Positions 22,426-34,400 of a DNA stretch of 64,000 bases are shown one piece after another; positions within the stretch are counted from its first letter, which is position 1, and every line of letters begins with the position of its first letter. The translations under genes were made by a program, and so were the position numbers. The stretch comes from Amphiura filiformis (lineage: Eukaryota > Echinodermata > Ophiuroidea > Amphilepidida > Amphiuridae). Below the pieces are notes generated by a model. The model saw only the letters and a program-made list of their open reading frames with translations. It had not been told where the DNA came from and ran no database searches. The DNA is taken from assembly GCF_039555335.1 (NCBI RefSeq), contig NC_092640.1, positions 36,574,784 through 36,638,783 on the forward strand, given 5' to 3'.

Positions 22426-23979
22426 AGGAGCATCAGTAACCTGTTAAAAACTAAGAAAATGTCAAGTGCTTATCTCGATTTCGTCGAAGTAATATTTTCG
22501 CGGTTTCACGTTCCATAGCTGTTACATTGAATTTCTTGTTTTAATGATAAAGCCTGTCCCTATTTTATATGCACAGGGTCGTTCCTACTCAGGTGAATAA
22601 ACATAAAAAGAGAGTATAGCACGAGTATATCGTGCGAAGTAAATATCACATTAGTGTACTCCGGTAATGTAATGAGCTATCAAAATGCAAATGGGCGTGC
22701 ACATGAAGAATGAAGCGTTTTAATAACTTTTGAATCCGAACAAAAATCGTGAAATATGTTGCCAACTCCAGCGATTGGGGTTATTGAGAAATGCTGTTTT
22801 AAGGCTGATTTCAATTACAGTGTTATATTGTATTTTCAGTCAAAGTTCAATTCGAAATTCCAGTCTTAAATTAATTGTATCTTTTCAATATGTTGCGGCC
22901 ACTCTAGGGACCACATCCAATTTGGTCCTATAGGACTCTTAACATCACTCCCTGGACATGTAATAAATTGTAGCAAGCTTAATAATTAACAGTTATATAG
23001 TGTTATTCTTTTCCATCTAAATAAAAAACGAATGCACTGTACAAATGTTCGGAGTACGATAAAAAGTGCCATCGGTACCTCTTCGGTCACCGATAGCGCT
23101 ATAGGACCAAAAAAGATGTTATACCTTAAACGTGTAGATCTGAAAATCAGAATTGTCCAATAAGTAAGCCCGTCTTGTAATCAGGCCGATATATGTTGCA
23201 TTCGACATGCTACTGTACTTCTAGTGAGATTGAGTTCAACTGAATGCGTTCATCAGAAAAATAGTGCTTTCCTATTTCTCAAAATCGAGCATGACCTAGT
23301 CTAATACAGTATAGAAAGAGCGGATTTTTCTTCCTTCCACTGGGAATAAGCCAAATCGGCATTGGAAGTTTGCAATGAATTGTGGGACAGTTTTGGCAGT
23401 TTTGGGACACTTTGCCCTCTGACCTATTGAGAAAATTCAGAAAAATCGGGTTTTGTGCATACAAAATATAATCTAAAATGTTTTACAAGAATAAAAACAA
23501 ACCCAAAAAACATTATTATTGAATAAATTAATTTATCTAAATATTTTTAAAGATAACATTATGACAATAATAAATAAATTAATAATAATTACAACAATTT
23601 CCCTGATATGTCAGAGGTCAAAGTGCCCCCCCCCAAAAAAAAAACACCCCGGAAGTTAAAATACCGATTGGGCTTATTAAGCCGGAAATCTCTTCAACCA
23701 GATTCAAAAACCTTAACCGCTGTGGCATGCTGCTCTAACCAATATAACGTTCCTGAAAACTGAACAACTGTGTATTTGTTTTTTGTTTCTTCAGGTAATG
23801 GATGGACATTTGCTATTATTACGCTATTCCCTTTCTGTTGCAAAAAAGCAGACAACAAAAAAAAACGAGAAAGAAAAAGAACCGCTCGAGGATCATAATG
23901 GTAAAAACGTGAAATAAATGTCGGCGGAACATTCATTAAACTGCACAAGTTCCACAAGATATTAAATATACAACATAAA
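22426..23979. other. Unassigned, low-complexity patches
   Basis: Contains cccccccccaaaaaaaaaa at about 23625 and AT-rich repeats at 23510-23600. No gene or TE with clear ends. Confidence 0.4.
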
Positions 23980-24342
23980 AATTAAAAACAAATGCTGTAT
24001 TTCAAACACAGCACCCAAACACAGCACTATAATGGAAAACATAAAAATTGAAAAATCCATGATATATGTCCAAATACAGCACACAAACACAGCACTATAA
24101 AAGAATACATAATCATTAACAAAAAGATCATGTTGTATTTCCAACTACACTATAATAGAAAACATAAAAATTGAAACATTGTTTCTATTATAGTGCTGTG
24201 TTTTCGTGCTGTGTTTGAAAATCCATGCTTTATTCTCAAACATATCTCTATAATGGAAAACTTACGAATTAAACATGTTTAAAAAATGTTTATGCTTTCT
24301 ATTATAGTGCTGTGTTTGGAAATACAGCACCCTTAGAAAAAA

Positions 24343-24470
24343 AGGTGCAAGTTTAGATCCAAATCCACATTCTGTAAAGTGTACCGAGGCTTGTGGATCA
24401 ACGTACCGCACTATAAATCACTGCGCTTTTATTTTAATGACACTGCCATGCTGCGGTAGGCACAACTACT
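24343..24470 (-). repeat. Dispersed repeat; uninterrupted (empty-site) copy
   Basis: On the minus strand: gcctaccgcagcatggcag, aaataaaagcgcagtgattt, atagtgcggtacgttgatcc. The same sequence at 30325-30384 and 31391-31480 is split exactly at the TA of gatttaTAgtgcgg by the mariner-type element. Confidence 0.85.
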
Positions 24471-24533
24471 TTAGGGTTCTTGACCTTGTCCCGTATATGA
24501 AACCCTTAAGCTCTCTTCCAAGAAACATATACA

Positions 24534-25094
24534 TTAGGGAGGACAGTTTTTATGGTCTACTTAGCTCAGCAATGCTTTGCTATCTTCGATAATGGTTCAT
24601 GTACGCTAGAGCGTTCGATAGGAACAAGCGAACAGTATACGAGTTTGCTGATATCTATCGGAGCGTTCAGCAGAGCAGCAGGATTATAAACACGGTCGAT
24701 GGTAAAACTAAAATCAATTTCCTTTGTGTTCAGTAAGTACATAACGACCCACTCATCAACTACTCAAGTGGTCATTAAATACGCATGTCTCGGGTCGTGT
24801 CTGTGGCAATAGAAAGTAAATAATGTGTGTAAGTTTATGTTTACATAAAGTGGTGTAATTAGGTTTCAAGGGGTTGTTAATTCAAGCATGGTCGTAAAAT
24901 TGATTCGATCAATATTTTGGTCAATGCGTTGTATCGGAGCAGAGTTGTCAATTGAGCGGAGCCTAAAAGAGTTTGCTACAGGCTTTAATGGGTTTGGGCT
25001 TTGATAAAAGCCAGGTACCTCTCCGATACAATGCGCTATCGAAGACAGCAAAGCATTGCTGAGCTCAGTAGACCATAAAAACTGTCCTCCCTTA
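24534..25094. mobile_element. Harbinger-like MITE with TTA target duplication
   Basis: Element 24537-25091 (555 bp). The left end gggaggacagtttttatggt and the reverse complement of the right end are identical for 23 bases, and similarity continues through agctcagcaatgctttgct. TTA flanks both ends, the 3-bp duplication expected of PIF/Harbinger. No ORF of note. Confidence 0.75.
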
Positions 25095-25560
25095 GGGTTC
25101 TTTGAAGAACCCTGTCAAAATTTTGTCCCGTAAATGGAAGAACCTTCATGATAAGGGTTCTTTGAAGAACCCCTTCTTTACAGGTTCATCTTGTTTGTCA
25201 GGTTCTTCTTGTTTCTTCAAAGAACCATTGCATTAAGATTCTTTGAAGTATGGTGACACGTACTCTAGAAATTATCCTTAACAGTACGGTCTTAACAGTG
25301 AACGGGCAGAAAATTCTGTGCATTTGCTTGAAAGCAAAGCAAGTATAAAACTAGTGGTGTTAAATAGAGTTTGCCCTATGTTTCAGTATTATGTAATAAG
25401 TGCACTAGAAACCACTTTCAAGTAAAATAGGGGTTCCTTGTGGAACCCTAAATCGAAATCTATCGAACCTTTAAAGGTTCTTCAAGCGCACATGGTTCGT
25501 GAACGAACCCTATATCATTTTGAAGAATCCTTTTCTTCTAAGAGTGAGCATGGATTTTTA
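25095..25560. repeat. ggttctttgaagaacc palindrome repeats
   Basis: gggttctttgaagaaccc occurs intact at about 25095 and 25157, with weaker versions to 25535 (ggttccttgtggaaccc, ttcttcaaagaacc). Part of this repeat also lies left of the Harbinger-like insertion (ctttagggttcttgacc), so the MITE landed inside it. Confidence 0.6.
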
Positions 25561-25744
25561 AAATTCTTATGTTTTATAAAATCAGTGCTGTGTTTGCGTA
25601 CTATGTTTGGAAAAACAGCATAGATTTCTTTAATTCATAAGAAACACATCACGAAAACACAGCACTATAATAGAAAACATAAGCATTAAAAAAATCCATG
25701 CTGCATTTCCAAACACATCACCCAAACATAGCACTATTATTATT

Positions 25745-26008
25745 GTAAGTTATAACATACTTCTCATGATCCCTCTCCATAATTTTCCTTAAATGCCATT
25801 GCCAACGTCTTTGTCTGTCTGCACTAGGTATGTCAGTCTGCCGTTTTGCACCCCGTCCCTGTCTGTTGTTTGTAGACGTATTTTCGGTTTTGCACTGAGG
25901 GCAATCACGTCTTTCGAGCTTTGCTCTTGTGATTGTCGTACCACCATTTTCTCTATATTTTGTTACCTATGTGATATGATGATGGTGAAATAAACTTAAA
26001 CTTGAAAC
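25745..26008 (+). mobile_element. Short retroposon with (CTTGAA)n end, copy 2
   Basis: Reads gccattgccaacgtctttgt, ctgccgttttgcaccccgtc, gggcaatcacgtctttcgag, then gaaataaacttaaacttgaaacttgaa. A diverged inverse counterpart of 12808-13070. Inserted in the satellite. Confidence 0.7.
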
Positions 26009-26325
26009 TTGAAAATATTATAGAATAATAACACACCACGAAACACAGGCTCAACACAGCACTACAATAGAAAACATAAGAAGTAAAAAAACATTCTTCT
26101 GATGATCAAGAGCGACATTGGCTTTAGGTGTTCGAAAACACAGCATTTTGTCCGTCTCAAAATCCTGCAGTACATACTATGATAGAAAACATAAGAATAA
26201 ACAAAATCCATGCTGTATTTCCAAACACAGTTTCTAAACACAGCACTATAATAGAAAACAAGATTTTTTTTCATGTTTTCTATTATAGTGCCGTGGTTTC
26301 GTACCGTGTTTGGAAATACAACATG

Positions 26326-26548
26326 TACCGTAAAAACCCGTCTACAAGCATATATAGTGTTTTTTATGAAAGCTAAATTAATTCGAAGCAAGCGTGAATA
26401 TACCAATACAATAGATTGGTCTTAAAATAATACTTGTTTGTATATGCTTGGATCCGTAATTTATTTGCTCAAACTCCATAATGGCGCCTGTATTAATGTA
26501 GCTTTCATCAGAAGCACTCTATATGCTTGTAGACGGGGTTTTACGGTA
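26326..26548 (+). mobile_element. TA-flanked MITE (CCGTAAAACCCCGTC), copy 1
   Basis: 223 bp including the TA at each end. The right end gcttgtagacggggttttacgg and the reverse of the left end match over about 25 bp with one change. Inserted in the satellite: joining the flanks (ggaaatacaacatg + TA + ttttttaaattc) restores the satellite unit, which shows a TA duplication typical of Tc1/mariner. Confidence 0.9.
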
Positions 26549-26610
26549 TTTTTTAAATTCTTATGAAACACATCACAAAAACACAGCACTATGGTATAAA
26601 ACTTAAGAAT

Positions 26611-28221
26611 TCTAAAAGACTAAACTCTTCCCTTCAGTATATTTACAGTTTAATTAATATTTGATATTAAAGACAAACAAGAAATGGAAATTAGAATATG
26701 CGACTAATTTGAGAGATCTTTATATATTACATTCGGCAAAAAGCACAGGCAATAACCCAAGTGTGCTCAAAAGTGCACTAAACTCAAGTGTACACAATAT
26801 GAAAGTATATATAAAAATAGAAATAATAATAATAATAATAATCCATTTTTTATCATTATATATTTTAAAACAGAAAACTCAAATTCTATATTATTCCGCC
26901 ACTGAATGTGGTGGTGACCACTAGACGTGGCCACCTAATTGTAGAGGTCTCCAACTTGTAACATGCTGTTCGTGTTAGCCATATAAGTTTCAGCATTTAA
27001 TGTTTTGAGATACTTTTATTTTGATGCATTTTTTTCATTTTTTTTAAAGAAAATTCGAAACTTGTCTTCTGAAGTCAATATCCGTGTAGCTTAAAAAACA
27101 GAGGTCAAAATGTATGACTACAATCCAGGAAAAAAAAAAAAAAGGTTAGCCTGTTTTTTGGCATATCTCAGCCCCCGCTCCACCAGTTCAATGTTGGACC
27201 AAGCTGTGGACAAAGCCACGTTGTCAACTGGCCTGTGAGACGAAAGATGGGGAATGGGGAAGGTGAGGTATAGGGGGAGTCTTCACATATACTGCATGCA
27301 TGTTTCACTCGCCTCTACAATTTTGAGAGGGCACGCATTTCAATTGTTTAGTGCAAGTGTGTCAACTATTTTTTTCCTGGATTGTAGCTCTTTGAATGAC
27401 GTCCCAACAGATTGAAGACTTGGGCCTTAATTAACTCATATCAATTTCTTTTGTAGCATTTTAGATATGGAACAGAGTAATCATTATCAGTTGACAAACA
27501 GCTCACTCAACTAGGGATCCAATTTTGTTTAAATACAAAGTGCTTATTAAACGGTGATGAACAATGGTGAAACATGATTGAATCCGTAAGAGCGATACGC
27601 AAACGTTGCGGAGTTGTTTTCTTTGATTTTGCATGATTGATTTCACATTACTTTACAGAACCCGTTACGTTTCTTTGTCATACACCCAGAGGCATTATGC
27701 GACCCAGATCTTAAATCTTAAGTCACATCAATTGCCTCTGTTTAGTCTAGCTTTCCAGGAAGTGACCACCTTGTTAACATTGACAGTTAGTAAGAGCTGT
27801 CATTTGTGTTATTATCCCCTTTTAAGCTAAAACGATGGTAAAATATTACATATCGTTCAAGGGTTTTGTAACGTAATGCAACATCTGAGTAAAATTAAAT
27901 AATGTTTAAAACACACTGAAAAAAATATGCACAATACATTTTGTAGCCATTACAGTCAGCACAATTATTTTCAAGCAATACAATTGGTATAAACATTTGG
28001 ATAATTGTATTAGCTACAGATTGATATCGCACCTTTGTAAAACGATATTGGGATGCTCAAAATATTCATGATTAAATGGCATTTGCAAATGTGTATAAAT
28101 TTGATTGATTTAAGTTAATTATGCTCAAAGTTATGGGCACTCTAAGTAGTGAAAAGCTTTTTTTATGTCTTTCATTCTTTTATTGAGAATTGATGGTCCT
28201 GATCTCTGATTGAGACCATCA
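26611..28221. other. Intergenic; one small MITE, otherwise unassigned
   Basis: Contains (ATA)n at 26822-26842 and the inverted-repeat element 27119-27388. Nothing else recognised between the two genes. Confidence 0.45.
27119..27388. mobile_element. Small inverted-repeat element
   Basis: Left ctacaatccaggaaaaaaa and right tttttttcctggattgtag are perfect inverted repeats. About 270 bp, non-coding; no clear target duplication. Confidence 0.6.
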
Positions 28222-28330
28222 ATACGGTGGCTCAGTGGTTATGGCCTTGGACTCATAATCTGAGAGGTTGTTGAGGCTGTTTACGGCATAAAGCGTATTA
28301 TAAATATCTGCATTTATTTTATTTTATTTT
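28222..28330 (+). mobile_element. Internally deleted SINE (same family as 20187)
   Basis: Head acggtggctcagtggttatg and cttggactcataatctgaga run straight into the tail gaggctgtttacggcataaa, gcgtattataaatatctgc and (attttatttt)n. The whole middle, including box B, is gone. Confidence 0.8.
28313..28318 (-). promoter_or_regulatory. Candidate polyadenylation signal AATAAA for the M13 gene
   Basis: First AATAAA met on the minus strand after the peptidase stop codon, about 66 bp downstream; it lies in the A-rich tail of the SINE at 28222-28330. Position fits a short 3' UTR. Not proven to be used. Confidence 0.45.
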
Positions 28331-28383
28331 ATATTATATTATATGAGGTAAGATTTTAAGACATCCACGATGTCAACTTGGGT

Positions 28384-28489
28384 TTACCATAGCACACATT
28401 TATCATCAGCAGGTGGGTTCATATAAGTGTCGTCTGGGCAGTTGTAAACTTTTGGCCAATCAAATGAGTTGTGAGAAGGCCCAATTACT
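28384..28489 (-). CDS. M13 peptidase exon 19 (C-terminus)
   Basis: 35 codons including TAA. Acceptor ttcgcag on the minus strand; the first base completes Arg from exon 18. Reads [19 protein letters not shown] and ends K-C-V-L-W-stop, the CxxW terminus that closes the M13 fold. Cysteines match the human neprilysin Cys735 and Cys747 positions. Confidence 0.95.
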
Positions 28490-31400
28490 CTGCGAAGAAA
28501 TGGTGAAACAAATGTATTTTAAATTTCAACTTTTGCTTGTTTAATAAATCCCAAGTAATTAGTCTAACTTTTTATTATTTGTTTCAGCTGAGATGTTACC
28601 TTTATAACAGTTTAATAAAAGTAGTTAATAAGGCAGGACTCCTACTTATTATTAACTTTCCCTGGAAAACCCGATAAAGACTGGAAAGGACATGGTATTA
28701 CTCATATTGGTGAACATATTCAGGAAAGTGATCAGCTGAAAAAGTTCCAGTATACCATATCAGTCCTTGAAGTGAGATGAAATAATATTGATCATGTTAC
28801 AGACAAATCAAATTACACCGGGGCCAGTCACGTATAAACGTCGTAAGCATGCGCGTGTACGAAAGCGCGATAGCTGATTCGCAAGGGTACTCGATTTTTG
28901 TTTCAAGTACATAATATTCCTCGATAATCCTCGCTAACTCGGAAACATGAATCGGGAAAAACGATATAAAAAAAAGTTTTCGCTAAAGGTGCTTTTTCAC
29001 GTAGAAGCAAATTTTACAAGTTGTTTGAGTCCTTGCTAAGAGTTTATTCTAGATACTTCCTCTAACTTTTACAGTATATTTAACTTATTTGTTATATGAT
29101 AAATAAGCCTATTCAAATAATTTGACCGGGCCATTCATGTATAAATGTTGTAAGCATTGAAAGCATGAAATATTATTTATTAAAAAAACCCGTAATATAG
29201 CGTAAGAATAATTTTCGTATTGTTACGGAAATGTAATACCATAGACCATGTTTCCGCAGCATAACATAGTGTAAATCTTACCTATATCTCTTAGGACTAT
29301 GTACAGCAGTAAGGATGGCCGAATCGACACCCTCCGGCCTGTAGGCACTGCACCATACCTGTAAACAAGTATATCACGGTGAGAGACGTGTTAGTCAAAT
29401 GTTGTACTCGTTAAATTTATTTGGCTTGAATTGCAGATTTTACAGGTCTACCACCCGATAAAAGCAAGATAAATATAGGCACTAGTAAAATGCTGTGAAA
29501 ACACGTGCTTTTGTGATATTTAGTTATAAAAGCTGCGTTACTTTTTGGGCAGACTTTACATCCATCTCGCAACAGCTCATACAAACACATAACAAAAGTT
29601 TGGGGACTCAGCAGTGGAACAGTGCTGAATTAGCATAAATCCAAACATGCAGTTTTATGTCCTGTGTTGAATTTTTGAAATGGAGCAATTTTTTGGGTGT
29701 CCACAAGGCTGTGTCTCCATAAGCTTGATCCAAAGGCCATACCGTAAAACCCCGTCTACAAGCATATACAGTGTTTTTTATGAAAGCTAAATTAATTCGA
29801 AGCAAGCGTAAATATACCAATACAATAGATTGGTCTTAAAATAATACTTGTTTGTATCTGCTTGGATCCGTAATTTATTTGCTCAAACTCCATAATGGCG
29901 CCTGGATTAATGTAGCTTTCATCAGAAGTATTCTATATTCTTGTAGACGGGGTTTTACGGTAATTCACTCCATAGGACATTAGGTTTGAGACTCTATTAT
30001 ACCCCACCCATTCCTAAATTACCTGTGCAAAATTAAGATAAAAAAGTTGTTCAGGAGTGTATTCATCTAATCCGGGTAGCTTTATATTGGCGTATTCGTT
30101 TTCCATATATGCCTGCAATAGAGAAGAGTGAGGGGAGTGAGAAATTACAATTACCAATTGGTCATTGCTGTCACAGTAATGTAGAACTGGTACATCAACA
30201 CTATCTCTTCCACAAATAGCAATACCAACTAGCGTGACTTCTTTACTTCGTGATTTCAATAGATGATAATGTACCCAGATTCCAGGCTTACAAACTGAAA
30301 TGTTGAAGGACAATTAACTTTTGTAGTTGTGCCTACCGCAGCACGGCAGGAAGTATCATTCAAATAAAAGCGCAGTGATTTATACAAGCTGAGTCAAAAA
30401 GAAGTAAACTCATGTTTGAGGGGCTGTAACTCGAGATCTGTAAGGAATCTGCTAAAAATAGAAATACCACTGAAAAGAGCAAATTATACACGTCTAAATA
30501 AAAAAAAGAATTGTTGCAATTGCTCACAGCAAACTAAAGTTATACTCATTTGAATACAACCACCCATTTTTGTAGCTGCACACGGCTGATTGATTTTCAT
30601 CCATTTTAAGTTGAAAAGACAACTTTTGCTTTTAATTAATATTCAACAAGGTCCATGACGGTACTATAGTTAGTATGGATACCAATTCAAGTCTTTATGA
30701 ACGATACGGCAGAAGCTTGATTTGGGGAATGTTGGGTAAAGGATTGAGCTGATCTTTGGTCTTGCTGTAACGCATGTCTAACTCTAGCAATATTCACTTG
30801 TGATCTAGCAGTTCGTGGTCTGCCTGAAGCTTTCGGCTGTCTGTTCCTTAGTGTCCCATGCACATTGAGCTTGCTCACATTTATATATACTGCTCCCTTA
30901 AATGACACCCGGTTAGCTGTCGGAAATTGGAGACGAAAAAGACGATGAACTTCAGTGGGACTCTTAGTTTCATGATACTTCGTCGACAGAAACGTACGAT
31001 CCCGTGTGCGGTAAATTGTGGTGCCATGTTGTCATTTAGCCCGTTTTATTATAATGTAGTGCAATGAGGTAAAATTCATATTGAAAAGGGCTCTTTAACA
31101 TGTAGGAATTTTTGATCGAATCCACACCCGCCACAGAACTTTATTTGCATTTGAATATCGCGCCTTACCAATGAATATATAGGTAGGCCCCTACTTGGGA
31201 AGTGAAACCGTGCGCAGCTACAAAAATGGGTGGTCGTATTCAAATGAGTATAACTTGAGTTTGTTGTGAGCAATTGCAACAATTCCTGTATTTATTTAGA
31301 CTTGTAGAATTTGCTCTTTCCATTGGTATTTTCATTTTTAGCAGATTCCTTATAGATCTCGAGTTACAGCCTTCTTTTTGACTCAGCCTGTAGTGCGGTA

Positions 31401-34400
31401 CGCACAGGTACAACGCCTAGACGTTGATCCACAAGCCTCAGCACACGATTTGGATTTAGAATGTGGATTTGGCTTTCTTGCTAGATTCTAAGGTATTATT
31501 CTAGGTAGATTCTAAGGTATAATCTCCAAAATCCCAAAGATTAAAAAAGTGGCCAAAGGTCAACAAAGTCCGTTACCATGGTTACAATTCATAGGATTAT
31601 TTCTGATGAAGATGTGTGTCACACATCAAAAATCCAGGTTAGCATGGTTAGTTGGATATTGTTGTGCTGAAAGTTAGTTTAAACTTTTGGAAAATGAATA
31701 GTAACTACTGGAGGTTATCATTCGAAATCACTGCAGTTTGTATAGTCATTCACCCGTGAATAATCATATGCCTCACAAGGAGACATGTAAGGGAACAGGA
31801 ACATCTGTTAAAAGGTGCCCTGATGGCCACATGAATGATTGTTATAGATTCGAACCTTAAATGATTCCTTCAGCCCTCCGTTGTCTGCAATGTTTTCGCC
31901 TTGTGTCTTAATTCCATTAAGCTTTAAAAAAAAAGAAGAAAAACACATGTCAATAAACATCGCATAAAAATATTATGAGGTATAAACATGTTGACTATGC
32001 ACAATGTATACGAATAAGTATCCAATTGAAATGTATGAGACCGTGCTTATTTGACAATACGAATACCGTAGAACCTCGTCTACAAGCATATAAAGTGTTT
32101 TTGGTGAAAGTTAGATTAATACGAGACAGCCGTAAATATGCCAATACAATAGATTGGTTTTACAATAGCACTTGTATATGTTTGTAGCGGTAACTATTTT
32201 GCTCAAACTCCATAATATTATAATTTTGTTGATTGATGGCGTCTGCATTAATTCAGCTTTCACCAAAGGCACTCTATATGCTTGTAAACGAGGTTTTACG
32301 GTAGTTTTCTTGTAATTGGCCGCCGTTTATCGCGTTTTGGCTCGATTAACTCTAATCAGGCCAGAATTAGCGAAACGGAAAAATGAAAACGAGGACGATT
32401 GTGTAGCCAGGCCAGGACCGGATTTACCTTTTTGGGGGTCCTGGGCCAGGCCAAAAATTTTAAGGCCCCAAACTCACCGTGAAGAAGGCATGTGCACTCA
32501 AGTGGCCACGTTTTGGTTTAGAAATAGGCGGCCTACTATAAGATCGACAGTGGCGACAGAAGCATAACAATTTAGAGGTAGACGAGCATAATTATTTTCT
32601 TCTGATTTTACTATTTTCAAATAATTATCCAAAATGAAGGTGAATTTTGTTATGTAAAGAGCCAGCGCGCGCTAAGCGCGTAAAACTTTGCAATTTTACC
32701 ATATTTTTGTCCTAAACATGGTGTTTTCGGGCTTGAATGGAACATCCACGAGGCAATTTTGGGATTCCCCCCCATTTTGGCGGCCCTGGGCCCGGGCCCA
32801 TCTGGCCCAATTGTAAATCCGGACCTGAGCCAGGCTACACTAAACGCCATCGGCAGCTGGTAGGAGCCAACTATATATAAGAATATATAAGTATAAACCG
32901 TCCTAAATTAAAAAAAGTCTCTTCGCTGTTAAAAATTTAGTAGATAATTTAGATAAAATATATGATATTCTTTGTTAAAGTAAAAGCCGCACGGTTCCTA
33001 AAAGCTTTTAGTGGGGACTGATCCTCCTCATGGAAGAGGACTTAAGTAAACACACAAGATAGATAAGTTAGGCATTACTTTCTCTCTACCGAATAAATAA
33101 CGTTTAATACATAGAATAAGAACGTGGCCGAGTGACTGATAGAATTCAAGGTAAAGTTTTTGTTAGTTTTCGACCATACAGTCTCTATAACAATAATAAT
33201 GGTCGTCTTACTGTTTTATTATTTTCAGGCATAATATATTGTCCGTATTGGTCTATGACACACTGTGCACGTTCCTTGAAGTTCGTGATTGACTCATCAC
33301 TCCACCATTGTTTAAGATGACCGTCCTTATCGTACTGCCGACCTGTTGAAATCCAATGGAGTATTTAGATAAGAGTTAACACATTGCGCCCATCGATACA
33401 CAAAGTAACTGTCATTTGGGATGTTGTGTTCGTGTGGGGACTACTTCTCTTCATGACGTGATCTAGTACAGTTTTAACATTCTTGTAGGAGATAGTCCCG
33501 CCAAAGTTATTGAGATTAAAGAGTGGTAATTGCCTAATGTAGGAATAGATAATTGATACACTTTGGTTGGTATACTATATTCATTTACCCCGTGCAGAAT
33601 CGGATCCTTCGCGACTACAATCCATTTTGGTCATACGAAGATCATTCAAAAAGTTCTACCTCCATCAACACATCAACACATCTCTATCATCTTACGTGCC
33701 AGAAATTGAAATTACATATGATTATACCTAAGCTACAAAATAAAAGTTATTTGATGAATATGCGATTTTGGTTGTTATAAGATATGTTGGTTAAAGCGAA
33801 TACATTATTTGGTACATCGAAAACGGTTGAAAATCGAAGACAAAAGTTTAGTAAGAATCATAATTGTGGCTTTGGATAATGTCCATAACATGTTTTTAAG
33901 ATGTTGTTGTCCAACTGCTTACTCAGGATAAATATTTTTGTCCTGTTTTAGGTGCCTGACATGCCTTGGGACTTCAAAACAAAAGCGAAACATGTTTTAT
34001 ATTAGAAGAAAACATTGAATGGTTCAACAGGATTTCGACTAAACACGTTTTAAAAGGTTTTTCGTAATTTTGTCCTTATTCTATGCAATGGATGCATCTC
34101 GACATGGAAATCAGACGAACAATTTGTTAATAAGCTTGTATATACTTACAAAATACAAGAACTGTGCAAACGACTTATTTGATTGTAACGTATGAACCAA
34201 TTAGCACGACTTGAACCAACAAGTGCTCATCCAAACGATGTCAACAGCCTATGACATGTTTCGGTTTTGTTGTGCAAAAGACATGATACCCGAACATGAA
34301 CAAAACTAAAGCAATTTAAGCTTAAATATATCTGTAATGATTTCCACATTGATGTTGGCAACCTTTTTAATCAAAATTAACCCTTTTTCAGATCACATCT

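Larger units (their letters stand above)
23980..26610. repeat. Satellite of about 60-bp units in both orientations, broken by insertions
   Basis: Unit: aaacacagcactataatag, aaaacataagaattaaaaaa, tccatgctgtatttcc. Copies occupy 23990-24330, 25570-25745, 26012-26325 and 26549-26610; orientation flips at about 24175 and 26275. The unit edge gtgctgtgtttggaaatacagcac is itself a dyad (gtgctgt/acagcac). Islands of other repeats separate the blocks: 24343-25560, 25745-26008 and 26326-26548. Confidence 0.8.
30325..31480 (-). repeat. Dispersed repeat split by the mariner-type element
   Basis: Flanks 30325-30384 and 31391-31480 together match 24343-24470 reversed; the join falls at a TA. Confidence 0.85.

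Noticed and set aside
30114..30313. Open frame continuing upstream of peptidase exon 17
   Set aside because: A clear acceptor (tattgcag) and the family alignment start the exon at 30112; the extension has no M13 similarity.
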